From an uncultured Campylobacter sp. (GTDB lineage: Bacteria > Actinomycetota > Actinomycetes > Mycobacteriales > Mycobacteriaceae): a DNA stretch of 64,000 bases. The position numbers and the translations under genes are program-made. The stretch covers positions 35,524 to 99,523 of the forward strand of contig CAMIME010000003.1 in assembly GCA_946221035.1 (NCBI GenBank), in the 5' to 3' direction. Below the pieces are notes generated by a model. The model saw only the letters and a program-made list of their open reading frames with translations. It was not told the DNA's origin and ran no database searches. This document shows, piece by piece, positions 8,134-16,436 of this stretch (positions are counted from its first letter, which is position 1; each line of letters opens with the position of its first letter).

Positions 8134-9333
8134 ATGACGGCCATGAAATACGACCTCATTGTTGTTGGATCTGGCTTTTTCGGGCTGACGGTGGCGGAGC
8201 AGGCCGCGAGCGAGCTGGGCAAGCGCGTGCTGGTGGTTGAGAAGCGCGGCCACATCGGCGGCAACGCCTACTCAGAGCAGGAGCCGGAAACGGGCATTGA
8301 GGTGCACAAATACGGTGCGCACCTGTTCCACACGTCGAACGAGCGCGTGTGGGAGTACGTCAACCGCTTCACCGATTTCACCGACTATCAGCACCGAGTG
8401 TTCGCGATGCACGACGGCACGGCGTACCAGTTCCCGATGGGCCTCGGCCTGATCAACCAGTTCTTCGGGCGCTACTACTCGCCGGAGGAGGCTCGCGAGC
8501 TCATCGAGAAGCAGCGCGAGGGCCTCGACCCGGCCGCCGCGACGAACCTGGAGGAACGCGGCATCGCGCTCATTGGCAAGCCGCTGTACGAGGCGTTTGT
8601 GAAGCACTACACCGCCAAACAGTGGCAAACCGACCCGACCGACCTGCCGCCGGAGATCATCTCGCGCTTGCCGGTGCGCTACACGTTTAACAACCGCTAC
8701 TTCAACGACAAGTACGAGGGCCTGCCCGTCGACGGCTACGCCGCGTGGCTTACGCGCATGGCGTCGCACGAGCTCATCGATGTCCAGCTGGACACCGACT
8801 GGTTCTCCGTGGCTTCGGAGCTCCGCGCGGATTCCCCGGACGCCCCGGTGGTCTACACCGGGCCGCTTGACCAGTACTTCGACTACGCCGAGGGCCGCCT
8901 GGGCTGGCGCACGCTCGACTTCGAGCAGGAGGTACTCGAGGTCGGCGACTTCCAGGGCACGCCCGTGATGAACTACAACGACGCCGACGTCCCCTACACC
9001 CGCATCCACGAGTTCCGCCACTTCCACCCGGAGCGCTCTTCCTACCCGGACGACAAGACCGTCATCGTGAAGGAGTACTCGCGCTTCGCTGAGGACGACG
9101 ACGAGGTGTACTACCCGATCAACACGCCCGAGGACCGCGAGAAGCTTTCCGCTTATCGACGACTCGCCGCCACCGAAACGGCCAACAACAACGTGCTCTT
9201 CGGCGGACGCCTGGGCACCTACCAGTACCTGGATATGCACATGGCCATCGCCGCGGCGCTGACCCTGTTCGACAACCAGCTGCGCCCGTTCTTCGAGTCC
9301 GGCCAACCGTTGAGCCAGCCGCGCGGGCACTAG
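8134..9333 (+). CDS. glf: UDP-galactopyranose mutase
   Basis: This flavoenzyme converts UDP-galactopyranose to UDP-galactofuranose in the cytoplasm, the donor for galactan synthesis. The product is 399 aa. The Rossmann FAD motif is 'VVGSGFFGLTVAE', followed by 'HIGGNAYSE' and 'YGAHLFHTSNERVWEYVNRF'; 'TGPLDQYFDYAEGRLGWRTL' and 'FGGRLGTYQYLDMHMAI' are typical of Glf. The start could be the ATG at 8134 or the one at 8143 (MKYDLIVVG); no strong ribosome binding site decides it. GlfT2, which uses its product, is encoded 9 kb further on. Confidence 0.95.
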   Translation: MTAMKYDLIVVGSGFFGLTVAEQAASELGKRVLVVEKRGHIGGNAYSEQEPETGIEVHKYGAHLFHTSNERVWEYVNRFTDFTDYQHRVFAMHDGTAYQFPMGLGLINQFFGRYYSPEEARELIEKQREGLDPAAATNLEERGIALIGKPLYEAFVKHYTAKQWQTDPTDLPPEIISRLPVRYTFNNRYFNDKYEGLPVDGYAAWLTRMASHELIDVQLDTDWFSVASELRADSPDAPVVYTGPLDQYFDYAEGRLGWRTLDFEQEVLEVGDFQGTPVMNYNDADVPYTRIHEFRHFHPERSSYPDDKTVIVKEYSRFAEDDDEVYYPINTPEDREKLSAYRRLAATETANNNVLFGGRLGTYQYLDMHMAIAAALTLFDNQLRPFFESGQPLSQPRGH

Positions 9334-9461
9334 GGCGCTGTGGCGCTTTCGTCCACGGTCCCCTTTCCGGGTTCCCGCCCGCTCCGCAACGGGGGACCGA
9401 GGGACGGGCCGCGGCGGGGCGGACCGGGCGGCCGCGGAGCCCGGCCATTAGGGTCGGCGGC

Positions 9462-9713
9462 ATGGCAACGCAAGAGATTTTCGTCCACCCCGACTGCCCG
9501 GGCTGCACGGGGGTTATCGCCGAGTACAACGACAACCCGCACAGCTTCGACGGCGCGGAACTTGTCGACGTCACCGAGCTCGGCGGCCTGAAGCGCTTCC
9601 TGCACTACCGCGACCGCCTATCCGGCTACGCCGCCGTCCGCGACGCTGGCAAGATCGGGGTGCCCTCGAAGGTGCTCGACGGCACCACGGTGGAGTTCTT
9701 CGACGCGGTGTAG
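9462..9713 (+). CDS. Small glutaredoxin/thioredoxin-fold protein
   Basis: This 83 aa protein has a CPGC redox motif near the N-terminus ('HPDCPGCTGVI') and a likely cis-proline segment ('IGVPSKVLDG'), as in glutaredoxin-like folds. It probably takes part in thiol or disulfide exchange; partner and substrate are unknown. TAGGGT (9449-9454) lies 7 nt before the ATG, so the message is probably leaderless. It stands between glf and the iron locus, with a GC-rich hairpin-forming gap upstream. Confidence 0.7.
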   Translation: MATQEIFVHPDCPGCTGVIAEYNDNPHSFDGAELVDVTELGGLKRFLHYRDRLSGYAAVRDAGKIGVPSKVLDGTTVEFFDAV

Positions 9714-9817
9714 CCACTGGGGGTTCGCTGAGCCCTCGGTTCTCCTCTCAGCAAAAACAAAGCGCCGACCGGCTTGGGGGAGTAACTACGTTTCCTGGGG
9801 TGCAGCCGGATCTTTCC

Positions 9818-9836
9818 TTAGGTTAGGCAAGCCTAT
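9818..9836. promoter_or_regulatory. DtxR-type iron box before the siderophore uptake operon
   Basis: TTAGGTTAGGCAAGCCTAT matches 16 of 19 positions of the DtxR consensus TWAGGTWAGSCTWACCTWA. It overlaps a TATATA -10-like hexamer (9834-9839), so iron-loaded DtxR would block transcription of the operon that begins at 9849. Confidence 0.85.
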
Positions 9837-9848
9837 ATAGTTCGCAGG

Positions 9849-10751
9849 GTGAGTTTTAGACCTTTCCTTGCAACCGTCGTCCGCAGTGAACGCATTGCGC
9901 CGAGTTTCCAGCGGGTGACGTTCACCGGGGTCGACGCCATGGGGCCCGCCGTTCCTATCAGGGATTTGCGTATCAAGCTGCTGATCCCGCCTGCCAGTGG
10001 TCTGTTCGAGCTTCCGGAAGAGGGGTGGTGGGAGACGTGGCGTGCGATGCCGGAGCACATGCGCGGACACCTGCGTACCTATTCCATTCGGGAGTTCCGG
10101 CGAAGTGCTGACGGCCCTGACGAAGTGGATGTGGATTTTGTTTTGCACAGCGATAGTCCCGGTCCCGCCTCGGCGTGGGCACAAGACGCACACCCTGGAC
10201 AGCAGCTGCTGATCATTGGACCAACCCGCGACGATGATTCCGGTGTTGGTATTGAATTTAACCCCGGATCTGCTGTGATTGCGCGTCTTTACGGCGATGA
10301 AACCGCGTTGCCTGCAATGGCTCGTATCTTGGGGGATTGGCCCGAGGGGCTCGCCGGGTCGGTTGATATCGAGGTGCCCGCCGGCAATCACCTGCCCATC
10401 GACTCCCCTTCACAGGTTGATGTCCGTTGGCACTTTCGTGCGGAGGGGGACTTCGACTACGGAGGCTTGCTTCTTGCGCAGCTGAAACAGGAAGTTGGAT
10501 CCCGTAATGCCTCCGCTACGTTGGAAACTGGAAAACCTGGTTTTGTGGATGGAGCCCAGCTCGATGAAGTCTGGGAGACACCCACGTATTCCAGCAGTGG
10601 TGAGTCCATAGCTCCCACGCCGGATACCGCGGGACACACCTACTACTGGATCGCAGGGAAGAATACTGCGGTGACGGCGATGAGGCACCTCCTGGTGGGG
10701 GAGACAGGAGTGCCTCGCCACCACGTGTCGTTCATGGGGTACTGGCGGTAA
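9849..10751 (+). CDS. Siderophore-interacting flavoprotein (ferric-siderophore reductase)
   Basis: This 300 aa protein is a siderophore-interacting (SIP/ViuB) family flavin reductase that releases iron from imported ferric siderophore. The FAD-binding motif is 'HLRTYSIREF' (about 74-83), followed by an NAD(P)H-binding half ending in 'GETGVPRHHVSFMGYWR'. The start is GTG; the -10 hexamer ends 9 nt before it, so the message seems leaderless. It is the first gene of an iron-repressed operon with two permeases and an ATPase. Base use in this operon looks visibly less GC-rich than in flanking envelope genes. Confidence 0.9.
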   Translation: MSFRPFLATVVRSERIAPSFQRVTFTGVDAMGPAVPIRDLRIKLLIPPASGLFELPEEGWWETWRAMPEHMRGHLRTYSIREFRRSADGPDEVDVDFVLHSDSPGPASAWAQDAHPGQQLLIIGPTRDDDSGVGIEFNPGSAVIARLYGDETALPAMARILGDWPEGLAGSVDIEVPAGNHLPIDSPSQVDVRWHFRAEGDFDYGGLLLAQLKQEVGSRNASATLETGKPGFVDGAQLDEVWETPTYSSSGESIAPTPDTAGHTYYWIAGKNTAVTAMRHLLVGETGVPRHHVSFMGYWR

Positions 10752-10763
10752 CGGAGCTACAGC

Positions 10764-11786
10764 GTGACTAAACGTGTTGGCCTGGTCGCCTTCCTTGTGG
10801 TTTCCACTGTGTGTGCAGCGCTGGTGTCGCTGTTGATCGGGGCGCGCGAAATGGGTTTCGAGGCAACAGTGCGCGCGGTTCGTGATGGAATCATGCTGGT
10901 GTTCTCGGACACCGCCGAACAATCTGAGGCGTCCAGCGATGAGGCGAAGATCATCGCGCAGCTCCGTGTTCCGCGCACCCTGCTTGGTTTGCTGGTGGGA
11001 GCAGCGCTGGGCACTGCGGGAGCAATGCTGCAGGGCCATACCAGAAACCCGTTAGCAGACACAAACCTGCTGGGCGTCGGGCCTGGTGCGGCTCTTGCTG
11101 TGGCAGCAGCCATTTCCTTTCACGGGTCAATGACAGTATTGGGCACTGTCGGGGTGGGATTCCTCGGGGCGATACTTGCGGTAGCGCTTGTTTTCTTGCT
11201 CAGCATGAGAAGTCTGGGATCGGCGCCGATCACGGTGGTACTTGGAGGTTCCGCGTTGGGCGCGGTTTGTTCTGCGCTGACGAGCGGCATCGTACTAACG
11301 CATACTCAAAGCCTTAATGAGATGCGGTTTTGGACAGCGGGTGCTATCGCCGGACGTGACATGCAGGTGGTCGCGGTCCTTGCTCCCGTGATTGTCCTCG
11401 GGCTCGTGGGCGCCTTTGCTTCGGCGAATCAGCTAAACCTCCTGAACTTGGGGGATGACGTGGCAAACGCACTTGGCGTCCGAGTTTCTATCGCGCGGAC
11501 CTTGGGTATCGTTCTGGTTGCATTGCTTACTGGCGCAGCGGTGGCTGGAGCCGGACCGATCGGGTTCGTTGGCCTGGTTGTTCCGCACCTCGTACGTACC
11601 TTCACCGGCCCGGACTACCGCTGGGTGCTGCCGTGTTCCGCGCTGGCTGGGGCGACGTTGCTCTTGCTTGCCGACGTTATTGGTCGCGCCATCGTGCGCC
11701 CTGGAGAATTGCAGGTCGGCATTACGCTTGCCTTCGTTGGGGCCCCATTTGCGCTGCATATCTTGCGGAAGGGGACGAAACTCTGA
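10764..11786 (+). CDS. FecCD-type iron-siderophore ABC permease, subunit 1
   Basis: This 340 aa polytopic permease is of the BtuC/FecCD family. The conserved stretch 'RVPRTLLGLLVGAALGTAGAMLQGHTRNPLADTNLLGV' (here given in parts: RVPRTLLGLLVGAALG, GAMLQGHTRNPLA) and the late motif 'GPIGFVGLVVPHLVR' are both present. It pairs with the next gene to form the membrane channel for ferric siderophore. The GTG start has ACGGAG about 7 nt upstream, and the SIP gene ends 12 bp before. Confidence 0.92.
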   Translation: MTKRVGLVAFLVVSTVCAALVSLLIGAREMGFEATVRAVRDGIMLVFSDTAEQSEASSDEAKIIAQLRVPRTLLGLLVGAALGTAGAMLQGHTRNPLADTNLLGVGPGAALAVAAAISFHGSMTVLGTVGVGFLGAILAVALVFLLSMRSLGSAPITVVLGGSALGAVCSALTSGIVLTHTQSLNEMRFWTAGAIAGRDMQVVAVLAPVIVLGLVGAFASANQLNLLNLGDDVANALGVRVSIARTLGIVLVALLTGAAVAGAGPIGFVGLVVPHLVRTFTGPDYRWVLPCSALAGATLLLLADVIGRAIVRPGELQVGITLAFVGAPFALHILRKGTKL

Positions 11787-12781
11787 TGCGGGTATTCGCG
11801 ATGAACAGTGTTCTTGCGTTACTAGCCTTGGCAGCGGCGCTTGGTGGTGTGATGGTCGGAGATTTCGAGCTATCGGTTCGAGACGTAGTTTCCGCTTTCA
11901 TGGGCCAAACGGCGGAGTTGACCCGGACCATAGTTCTCGAGTGGCGCCTGCCACGAGTGGTTACGGCGCTGGGTGTAGGTGCTGCGCTGGGCTTTGCCGG
12001 GGCGATCTTCCAGACCATTACAAGGAACCCGCTGGCGAGCCCGGACATCTTGGGGGTCACCTCGGGCGCCTCTGCTTTCGCTTTGACCGCGTTACTCGCT
12101 GGTGGAAGTACCGGGATGATGTTGCGTGGACTGGGAGTACCACTCAGCGCATTCCTCGGTGGAGTGGCAGTATCTGCTGCAATCTGGTGGCTGAGCCGTG
12201 GTGCAGGTTTAGGGTCCTTCCAGCTTGTTTTTGCCGGCATCATCATCAATGCGCTGGCGATGGCTTATAACTCGTTCTTGCTTGTTCGCGCCGACTATCG
12301 GGATGTTGGCAAGGCGCAGGCGTGGATAACCGGTTCAGTGGGTTCCTCTAGTTGGCACGATGTCCTCGCAGTACTCATTGCGCTGGCAGTTGTTATTCCA
12401 CTGTTGCGGTGGGCAGCCTTCAAACTTGAGGCGCTCTCTCTTGGGGAGGCCACTGCTGCTGGCCTCGGGGTAGAGCCCCGCCGTACCCAGCTCATCCTCA
12501 TGATGATGGCTGTAATGCTGGCATCGATGGGCGTTGCAGCGTCTGGGCCGATAGCGTTCGTGGCGTTTGTCGCACCACAGATCGGACACAAGCTCGCACA
12601 TGCAGCAACGCCGCCATTAGGAACCGCGATGCTTACTGGCGCGGCGATCGTATCTGTTGCTGACTTGGCGTTGCGAGTCCTGGTGCCGGGGAACCTGCCG
12701 GTGGGGATAGCCACAACTGTAATTGGTGGCGCAGTGCTGCTTTACACGCTGTTGAGTGCAACACGAAAGGTGTCCATATGA
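11786..12781 (+). CDS. FecCD-type iron-siderophore ABC permease, subunit 2
   Basis: This 331 aa second permease belongs to the same family, with 'RLPRVVTALGVGAALGFAGA', 'TRNPLASPDILGVTSGA' and 'GPIAFVAFVAPQIGHKLA'. Its ATG overlaps the TGA of subunit 1 (TGATG), so the two are translationally coupled and probably form a heterodimer. It also overlaps the ATPase gene by four bases. A longer reading upstream runs into subunit 1 and was not used. Confidence 0.92.
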   Translation: MRVFAMNSVLALLALAAALGGVMVGDFELSVRDVVSAFMGQTAELTRTIVLEWRLPRVVTALGVGAALGFAGAIFQTITRNPLASPDILGVTSGASAFALTALLAGGSTGMMLRGLGVPLSAFLGGVAVSAAIWWLSRGAGLGSFQLVFAGIIINALAMAYNSFLLVRADYRDVGKAQAWITGSVGSSSWHDVLAVLIALAVVIPLLRWAAFKLEALSLGEATAAGLGVEPRRTQLILMMMAVMLASMGVAASGPIAFVAFVAPQIGHKLAHAATPPLGTAMLTGAAIVSVADLALRVLVPGNLPVGIATTVIGGAVLLYTLLSATRKVSI

Positions 12782-13548
12782 TGCTTCAAGGCCGAAATCT
12801 TAAGGTAAGTTATGGCGATTCCGTCATACTCAATGGCATTGATTTCGACGTGCCCAAAGGCGGAATCACCACAATCATCGGGCCAAACGGTTGTGGCAAG
12901 TCAACGCTGTTGCGTGCTGCGGCAGGGCTTCTTACGCGTGACTGTGGCACAGTAACGCTGAACGGCGTGGACCTGGCAAATCTGAAGCGCCGCGAGATTG
13001 CACGCCAGCTTGCTGTGTTGCCACAGACTCCGGTTGCTCCCGAGGGGCTGCAAGTTCGTGATTTGGTTGGCCGCGGACGCCACCCACATCAATCTTGGCT
13101 GCGACAGGGCTCGACTGAGGATTCACGTGTGGTCGATGCAGTGATGAAACTGACCAATATCACGGAGTTTGCAGACCGTCCGCTCGAGCGGCTTTCTGGT
13201 GGTCAGCGTCAGCGCGCTTGGATTGCGATGGTTTTAGCGCAGGAGACTCCGCTCGTGTTCTTGGACGAGCCGACGACTTACCTAGACTTGTCTCACTCTG
13301 TCGAAGTCTTGTCGCTCGTACGTCAACTCGCCGATCAGGAGGGCAGAACCGTGCTTATGGTGCTGCATGATTTGAACCTCGCAGCACGCTATTCGGATCA
13401 ACTCATCGTGATGCAGCGTGGCGAGGTGGACGCGGTCGGTGCGCCCGCTGAGGTGCTCACCGAGTCTTTACTAGACCGCGTTTTTCATCTGCCTGCTGTC
13501 GTGACAACAGACCCAGTAAATGGGGGCCCACTGGTTGTCCCCCGGTAA
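12778..13548 (+). CDS. Iron-siderophore ABC transporter ATPase
   Basis: This 256 aa FepC-type ATPase powers ferric siderophore import. Walker A is GPNGCGKST (35-43), the signature is LSGGQRQRAW (139-148), Walker B is LVFLDEP (159-165) and the switch histidine lies in LHDLNLA near 197. An ATGA overlap couples it to the upstream permease. It is the last gene of the operon and converges on the binding-protein gene, with a 21-bp gap that can only form a weak hairpin. Confidence 0.94.
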   Translation: MMLQGRNLKVSYGDSVILNGIDFDVPKGGITTIIGPNGCGKSTLLRAAAGLLTRDCGTVTLNGVDLANLKRREIARQLAVLPQTPVAPEGLQVRDLVGRGRHPHQSWLRQGSTEDSRVVDAVMKLTNITEFADRPLERLSGGQRQRAWIAMVLAQETPLVFLDEPTTYLDLSHSVEVLSLVRQLADQEGRTVLMVLHDLNLAARYSDQLIVMQRGEVDAVGAPAEVLTESLLDRVFHLPAVVTTDPVNGGPLVVPR

Positions 13549-13569
13549 GCACCACTTCCGCCTGGTGTT

Positions 13570-14523
13570 CTAGAGCGACTTTCCGATTTGCTCGATTGCG
13601 TACGGGATGGTGAGGGGGTTCGGCATGCTCATTGCATTGGCGGTATCGGTGTCTAACCAGTAGACCCCGCCACGCTTATTCACATCGAGGTCCATGAAGG
13701 TGGCGTCGTTTTTCAGCGCATCGATTGCGCCGTAGTAGTCCAGCACGAAGAGGTAATCCACGTCATTGAAGTCGACGTAGTTTTCAGGCGACCAGTCGAG
13801 GAAGAAGCTGGAGCCATCGCCGTTGAACTTCTCTGGGATCTTGAACCCAAGCTTTTCAATGAAGGAGCCGCGGCCGTCGCCCGAGGTATATACGCCAAAC
13901 TTCCCGTCGTAAGGCATGCCGATTACCGCTGTTTTGCCTTGCAACTCAGGGTGAGCTTCGCGGAAATCTTGGAAAGCCTGCTCGGAGTCGGCGATGAGCT
14001 TTTCGCCTTCGGCCTCCTTATTCAAAGCCTTGGAAATTTCCTTAATCTGTTCATCCCACGGCACCTGCCAATCTTGATATTTATCCGAGTGGAAGGTGGT
14101 TGGCGCAATCTGCTCGAGCAGTGCTTTTTTGTCGGCTTCGAGACCGCTGTTCACTGCAATGATCTTTGTAGGGTTGAGCGAGGCCACCTTTTCGGCAGTG
14201 TCGGTGCTGAACTCGGTGGTCGTGTCTCGGATCGGGTTCGGGTCGATTGTGAGCTTGTCCTTGGCCCACGGTCCAAGCCCGGAAGGGTCCCCCGAACCTT
14301 TCTGTTGCCAGGTGGCGTAACCGACCGGTTGTTCACCGAGGGCAAGGACCGTATCGACGTCGCCGAGGCCCATTGTCACAATTCGCTCCTCTGACCCGTT
14401 GGCGTCGGAGGTTTCGGGAGCGGCTGTTGGATCGCTTGATGCGCCGGAGCAGCCGGCAAGCATGAGCGCCGCGGCGAAAGTGGCTGCGATCCCCTTCAGG
14501 GCGCGAGAGGTAGAGAATGCCAA
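13570..14523 (-). CDS. Iron-siderophore ABC transporter substrate-binding lipoprotein
   Basis: This 317 aa lipoprotein has a signal peptide ending in the lipobox LAGC (Cys25), a Ser/Thr/Ala linker and then a FepB/FhuD-type two-lobe binding domain ('EERIVTMGLGDVDTVLALGEQPVG', in parts; 'SLNPTKIIAVNSG'). It captures the ferric siderophore outside the membrane and hands it to the permease pair. It is transcribed separately on the opposite strand from the permease operon, and two DtxR-type boxes lie in its upstream region. Confidence 0.92.
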   Translation of the reverse strand: MAFSTSRALKGIAATFAAALMLAGCSGASSDPTAAPETSDANGSEERIVTMGLGDVDTVLALGEQPVGYATWQQKGSGDPSGLGPWAKDKLTIDPNPIRDTTTEFSTDTAEKVASLNPTKIIAVNSGLEADKKALLEQIAPTTFHSDKYQDWQVPWDEQIKEISKALNKEAEGEKLIADSEQAFQDFREAHPELQGKTAVIGMPYDGKFGVYTSGDGRGSFIEKLGFKIPEKFNGDGSSFFLDWSPENYVDFNDVDYLFVLDYYGAIDALKNDATFMDLDVNKRGGVYWLDTDTANAMSMPNPLTIPYAIEQIGKSL

Positions 14524-14559
14524 GGTTGCACCTTTCGTAGGTGTTCAAAGAATTTCCAG

Positions 14560-14578
14560 ATAGGTCTGCCTGACCTAA
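14560..14578. promoter_or_regulatory. DtxR-type iron box 1 upstream of binding-protein gene
   Basis: On the minus strand TTAGGTCAGGCAGACCTAT matches 15 of 19 positions of the DtxR consensus. It lies 37 bp before the start codon of the binding lipoprotein. Confidence 0.65.
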
Positions 14579-14589
14579 CGTGATCACAC

Positions 14590-14608
14590 TAAGGCATGGC
14601 TTACCTTA
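14590..14608. promoter_or_regulatory. DtxR-type iron box 2 upstream of binding-protein gene
   Basis: TAAGGCATGGCTTACCTTA matches 17 of 19 positions of the DtxR consensus and is the best box in the window. Its centre is 30 bp from that of box 1, about three helical turns, so two DtxR dimer pairs could sit on the same face. Confidence 0.75.
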
Positions 14609-14717
14609 GTGGCAATCTTTATTGGGTTGCGCGGGACCGAGTCGACGAACGTTGAGGTGAAGGATCAACTTCGACGGCACCTGCTTTTGCCCGTGCCGCA
14701 CCGTACACTGACCCCGC

Positions 14718-16304
14718 GTGGGAACTTTCATCGCACTTATCGGCCTGCTGCTGGCCACCGTCCTTGTCGCCGCGATCGGTGAGCGCACCGGTCTGCCCTG
14801 GCCAGCGCTTTTGACCGTGGTGGTGGCCCCGGTGATTTTCATCCCGGGCATTGACACCGTCTCTATTGATCCGCACCTGATCCTGCCGATCTTCCTGCCG
14901 CCGCTGCTGTGGTCGCTGGCTAGGCGCACGAGCTGGGGGCAGATTGGCTCGCAACTCAACGTGGTGCTCACCATGTCGGTGATCCTGGTGTTTCTCACCA
15001 TCGCGGCGCTGACGGCCACGGCAATGTGGATGCTGCCGGGGCTGAGCCTGGCCACCGCGATGGTGCTCGCCGCCGCGATCGCCCCGCCTGACCCGGTGGC
15101 GGTGGACGCGGTGGCGGGCCCGGCCGGCATTCCGAAGCGCATCACCGGCACGCTGCAGACGGAGGGGCTGTTCAACGACGCCGCCTCCATTGTTACCTTC
15201 AACGTCGCCATGGCCGCAGCTGTCGCGCACGGCGAGGTGGACTTTGGCAAGGGGTTCTTGCAGTTCCTCTACGCGGCGGTCGTCGCCGTGCTCGTTGGCC
15301 TGGTCGTGGGCAGGCTCGCCGCCATGTTCGCCAACTCGGTGCCGGATTCCGTGATTCGCACCGCGTTTACCTGGGTGCTGCCGTTCGCCATTTACGCAGG
15401 CTGCGAGGCCATTCACGCCTCGGGTGTGATCGCGATCGTCATTGCCGCAGTGGAGATGTCGTCGCGCTCCGCCATGACTGCGGAAGACCGCCTCACCGGC
15501 CACTCCTTCTGGGAGACCGTGGAGCTGCTGTTCACCGGCGTCGCCTTCGGGCTGATCGGCATGAGCGTGCGCGACGCCATGGATACCGCCGGCACGCACA
15601 TCTGGCAGGCGGTGAAGGTGGGTGTGGTGCTCTCAATCGTCGCCTTTGCGGTGCGCTTCGCGTGGATGTGGGTGTTGTGCAAGCTCAACCAGAAAAAGGG
15701 CCGTACCAATATCGCGCCGCTACGCCTGCAGGAGGTGCTGCTCATGGCATGGGCGGGCATGCGCGGGCTGGTCACACTGGCGCTCGTGCTGGCTATCCCG
15801 CCGTCGGCTACTGGCTACCACCGCGAACTTTCCGTCATCGCGCTGACTGTCTTGACGTGCACAATGGTGCTGCCAGGACTGCTGTTGCCGTGGCTCGTGG
15901 ATAAGCTTGACTTGCAAAATGGTCCCGGCGCCGACAAGGCGCTCGAGGAGTTGAACCAGCGCGCTTACGATGCCGCGCGCAAGGCGGTGCGTGAGCACGG
16001 CGAGGAGTACCAGGCCGAGGCCTACGCGATGGTGCAGGATTGGCTGGAGTCAATCGCCGAGAAGCGGCTGCAGGACCCCGAGGGTTCAGAGGAGCGCAAG
16101 GATGCCTTCAAGCGTGCGCGCGCCGGGGCGGTGGAGATGCAAGAGGTTGCCTTCCGTGCCGCGAGCCGCGAGCTGCAGCGGGCGCGGCGCGAGCGCCGCT
16201 ACAACCCGTCCGATGTCGACGCGGTGCTCGCTGACTTGGACCGCCTCATTCTCGCGCGGGACCGCAAGGCTCTCGCTTCGCCAAGCACGATGTTGGGGCA
16301 GTAA
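14718..16304 (+). CDS. CPA1-family Na+(K+)/H+ antiporter
   Basis: This 528 aa inner membrane protein has about 12 hydrophobic segments over residues 1-400. The NhaP-type motifs are 'AAAIAPPDPVAVDAV' and 'TEGLFNDAASIV', with 'WAGMRGLVTLALVLA' later. It exchanges sodium or potassium for protons. The C-terminal 120 residues are charged and probably coiled coil, cytoplasmic and regulatory. The GTG start has TACACT ending 8 nt upstream, so the message is probably leaderless. It stands alone after the iron locus. Confidence 0.9.
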   Translation: MGTFIALIGLLLATVLVAAIGERTGLPWPALLTVVVAPVIFIPGIDTVSIDPHLILPIFLPPLLWSLARRTSWGQIGSQLNVVLTMSVILVFLTIAALTATAMWMLPGLSLATAMVLAAAIAPPDPVAVDAVAGPAGIPKRITGTLQTEGLFNDAASIVTFNVAMAAAVAHGEVDFGKGFLQFLYAAVVAVLVGLVVGRLAAMFANSVPDSVIRTAFTWVLPFAIYAGCEAIHASGVIAIVIAAVEMSSRSAMTAEDRLTGHSFWETVELLFTGVAFGLIGMSVRDAMDTAGTHIWQAVKVGVVLSIVAFAVRFAWMWVLCKLNQKKGRTNIAPLRLQEVLLMAWAGMRGLVTLALVLAIPPSATGYHRELSVIALTVLTCTMVLPGLLLPWLVDKLDLQNGPGADKALEELNQRAYDAARKAVREHGEEYQAEAYAMVQDWLESIAEKRLQDPEGSEERKDAFKRARAGAVEMQEVAFRAASRELQRARRERRYNPSDVDAVLADLDRLILARDRKALASPSTMLGQ

Positions 16305-16312
16305 AGGGGCTT

Positions 16313-16334
16313 TTGCCTATCGACGAGCCCCCGG
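16313..16334 (+). repeat. Dispersed element variant after antiporter gene
   Basis: TTTTGCCTATCGACG followed by AGCCCCCGG is a near match to the dispersed element (one change in the 11-bp core), only 9 bp after the antiporter stop codon. Confidence 0.65.
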
Positions 16335-16342
16335 CCCGCCCC

Positions 16343-16411
16343 GTTTTCAAAATGCCAACCAAGTCGTTTGCAAAATGCCAAGCAACTTGTTTTCAAGATG
16401 CCAATCTAGAC
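16343..16411. repeat. Three tandem 23-bp direct repeats before DUF4143 gene
   Basis: Three head-to-tail 23-bp units begin at 16343, 16366 and 16389. Each opens with GTTTTCAAAATGCCAA or a one- or two-base variant (GTTTGCAAAATGCCAA, GTTTTCAAGATGCCAA) followed by a divergent 7-nt spacer. The block ends 11 bp before the TACGAT -10 (16423-16428) of the next gene, so it covers the -35 area. It looks like an array of protein-binding sites. Confidence 0.8.
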
Positions 16412-16436
16412 CTGCTAGCTGCTACGATGTAGGTCC

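Noticed and set aside
9358..9401. GGTCCCC/GGGGACC hairpin after glf as a terminator
   Set aside because: The loop is about 30 nt and no T-run follows.
13551..13568. CACCA/TGGTG hairpin between the iron ABC ATPase and binding-protein genes as a terminator
   Set aside because: The stem is only 5 bp and there is no T-run on either side.
15888..15905. GTGGATAAGCTTGAC in the antiporter gene as a dispersed-element copy
   Set aside because: It matches only the GATAAGC part of the core and fits codons for VDKLD; too weak.
16343..16411. The three 23-bp repeats as a CRISPR array
   Set aside because: The repeats abut with only 7 variable bases between conserved blocks, there are no spacers of normal size and no cas genes nearby.
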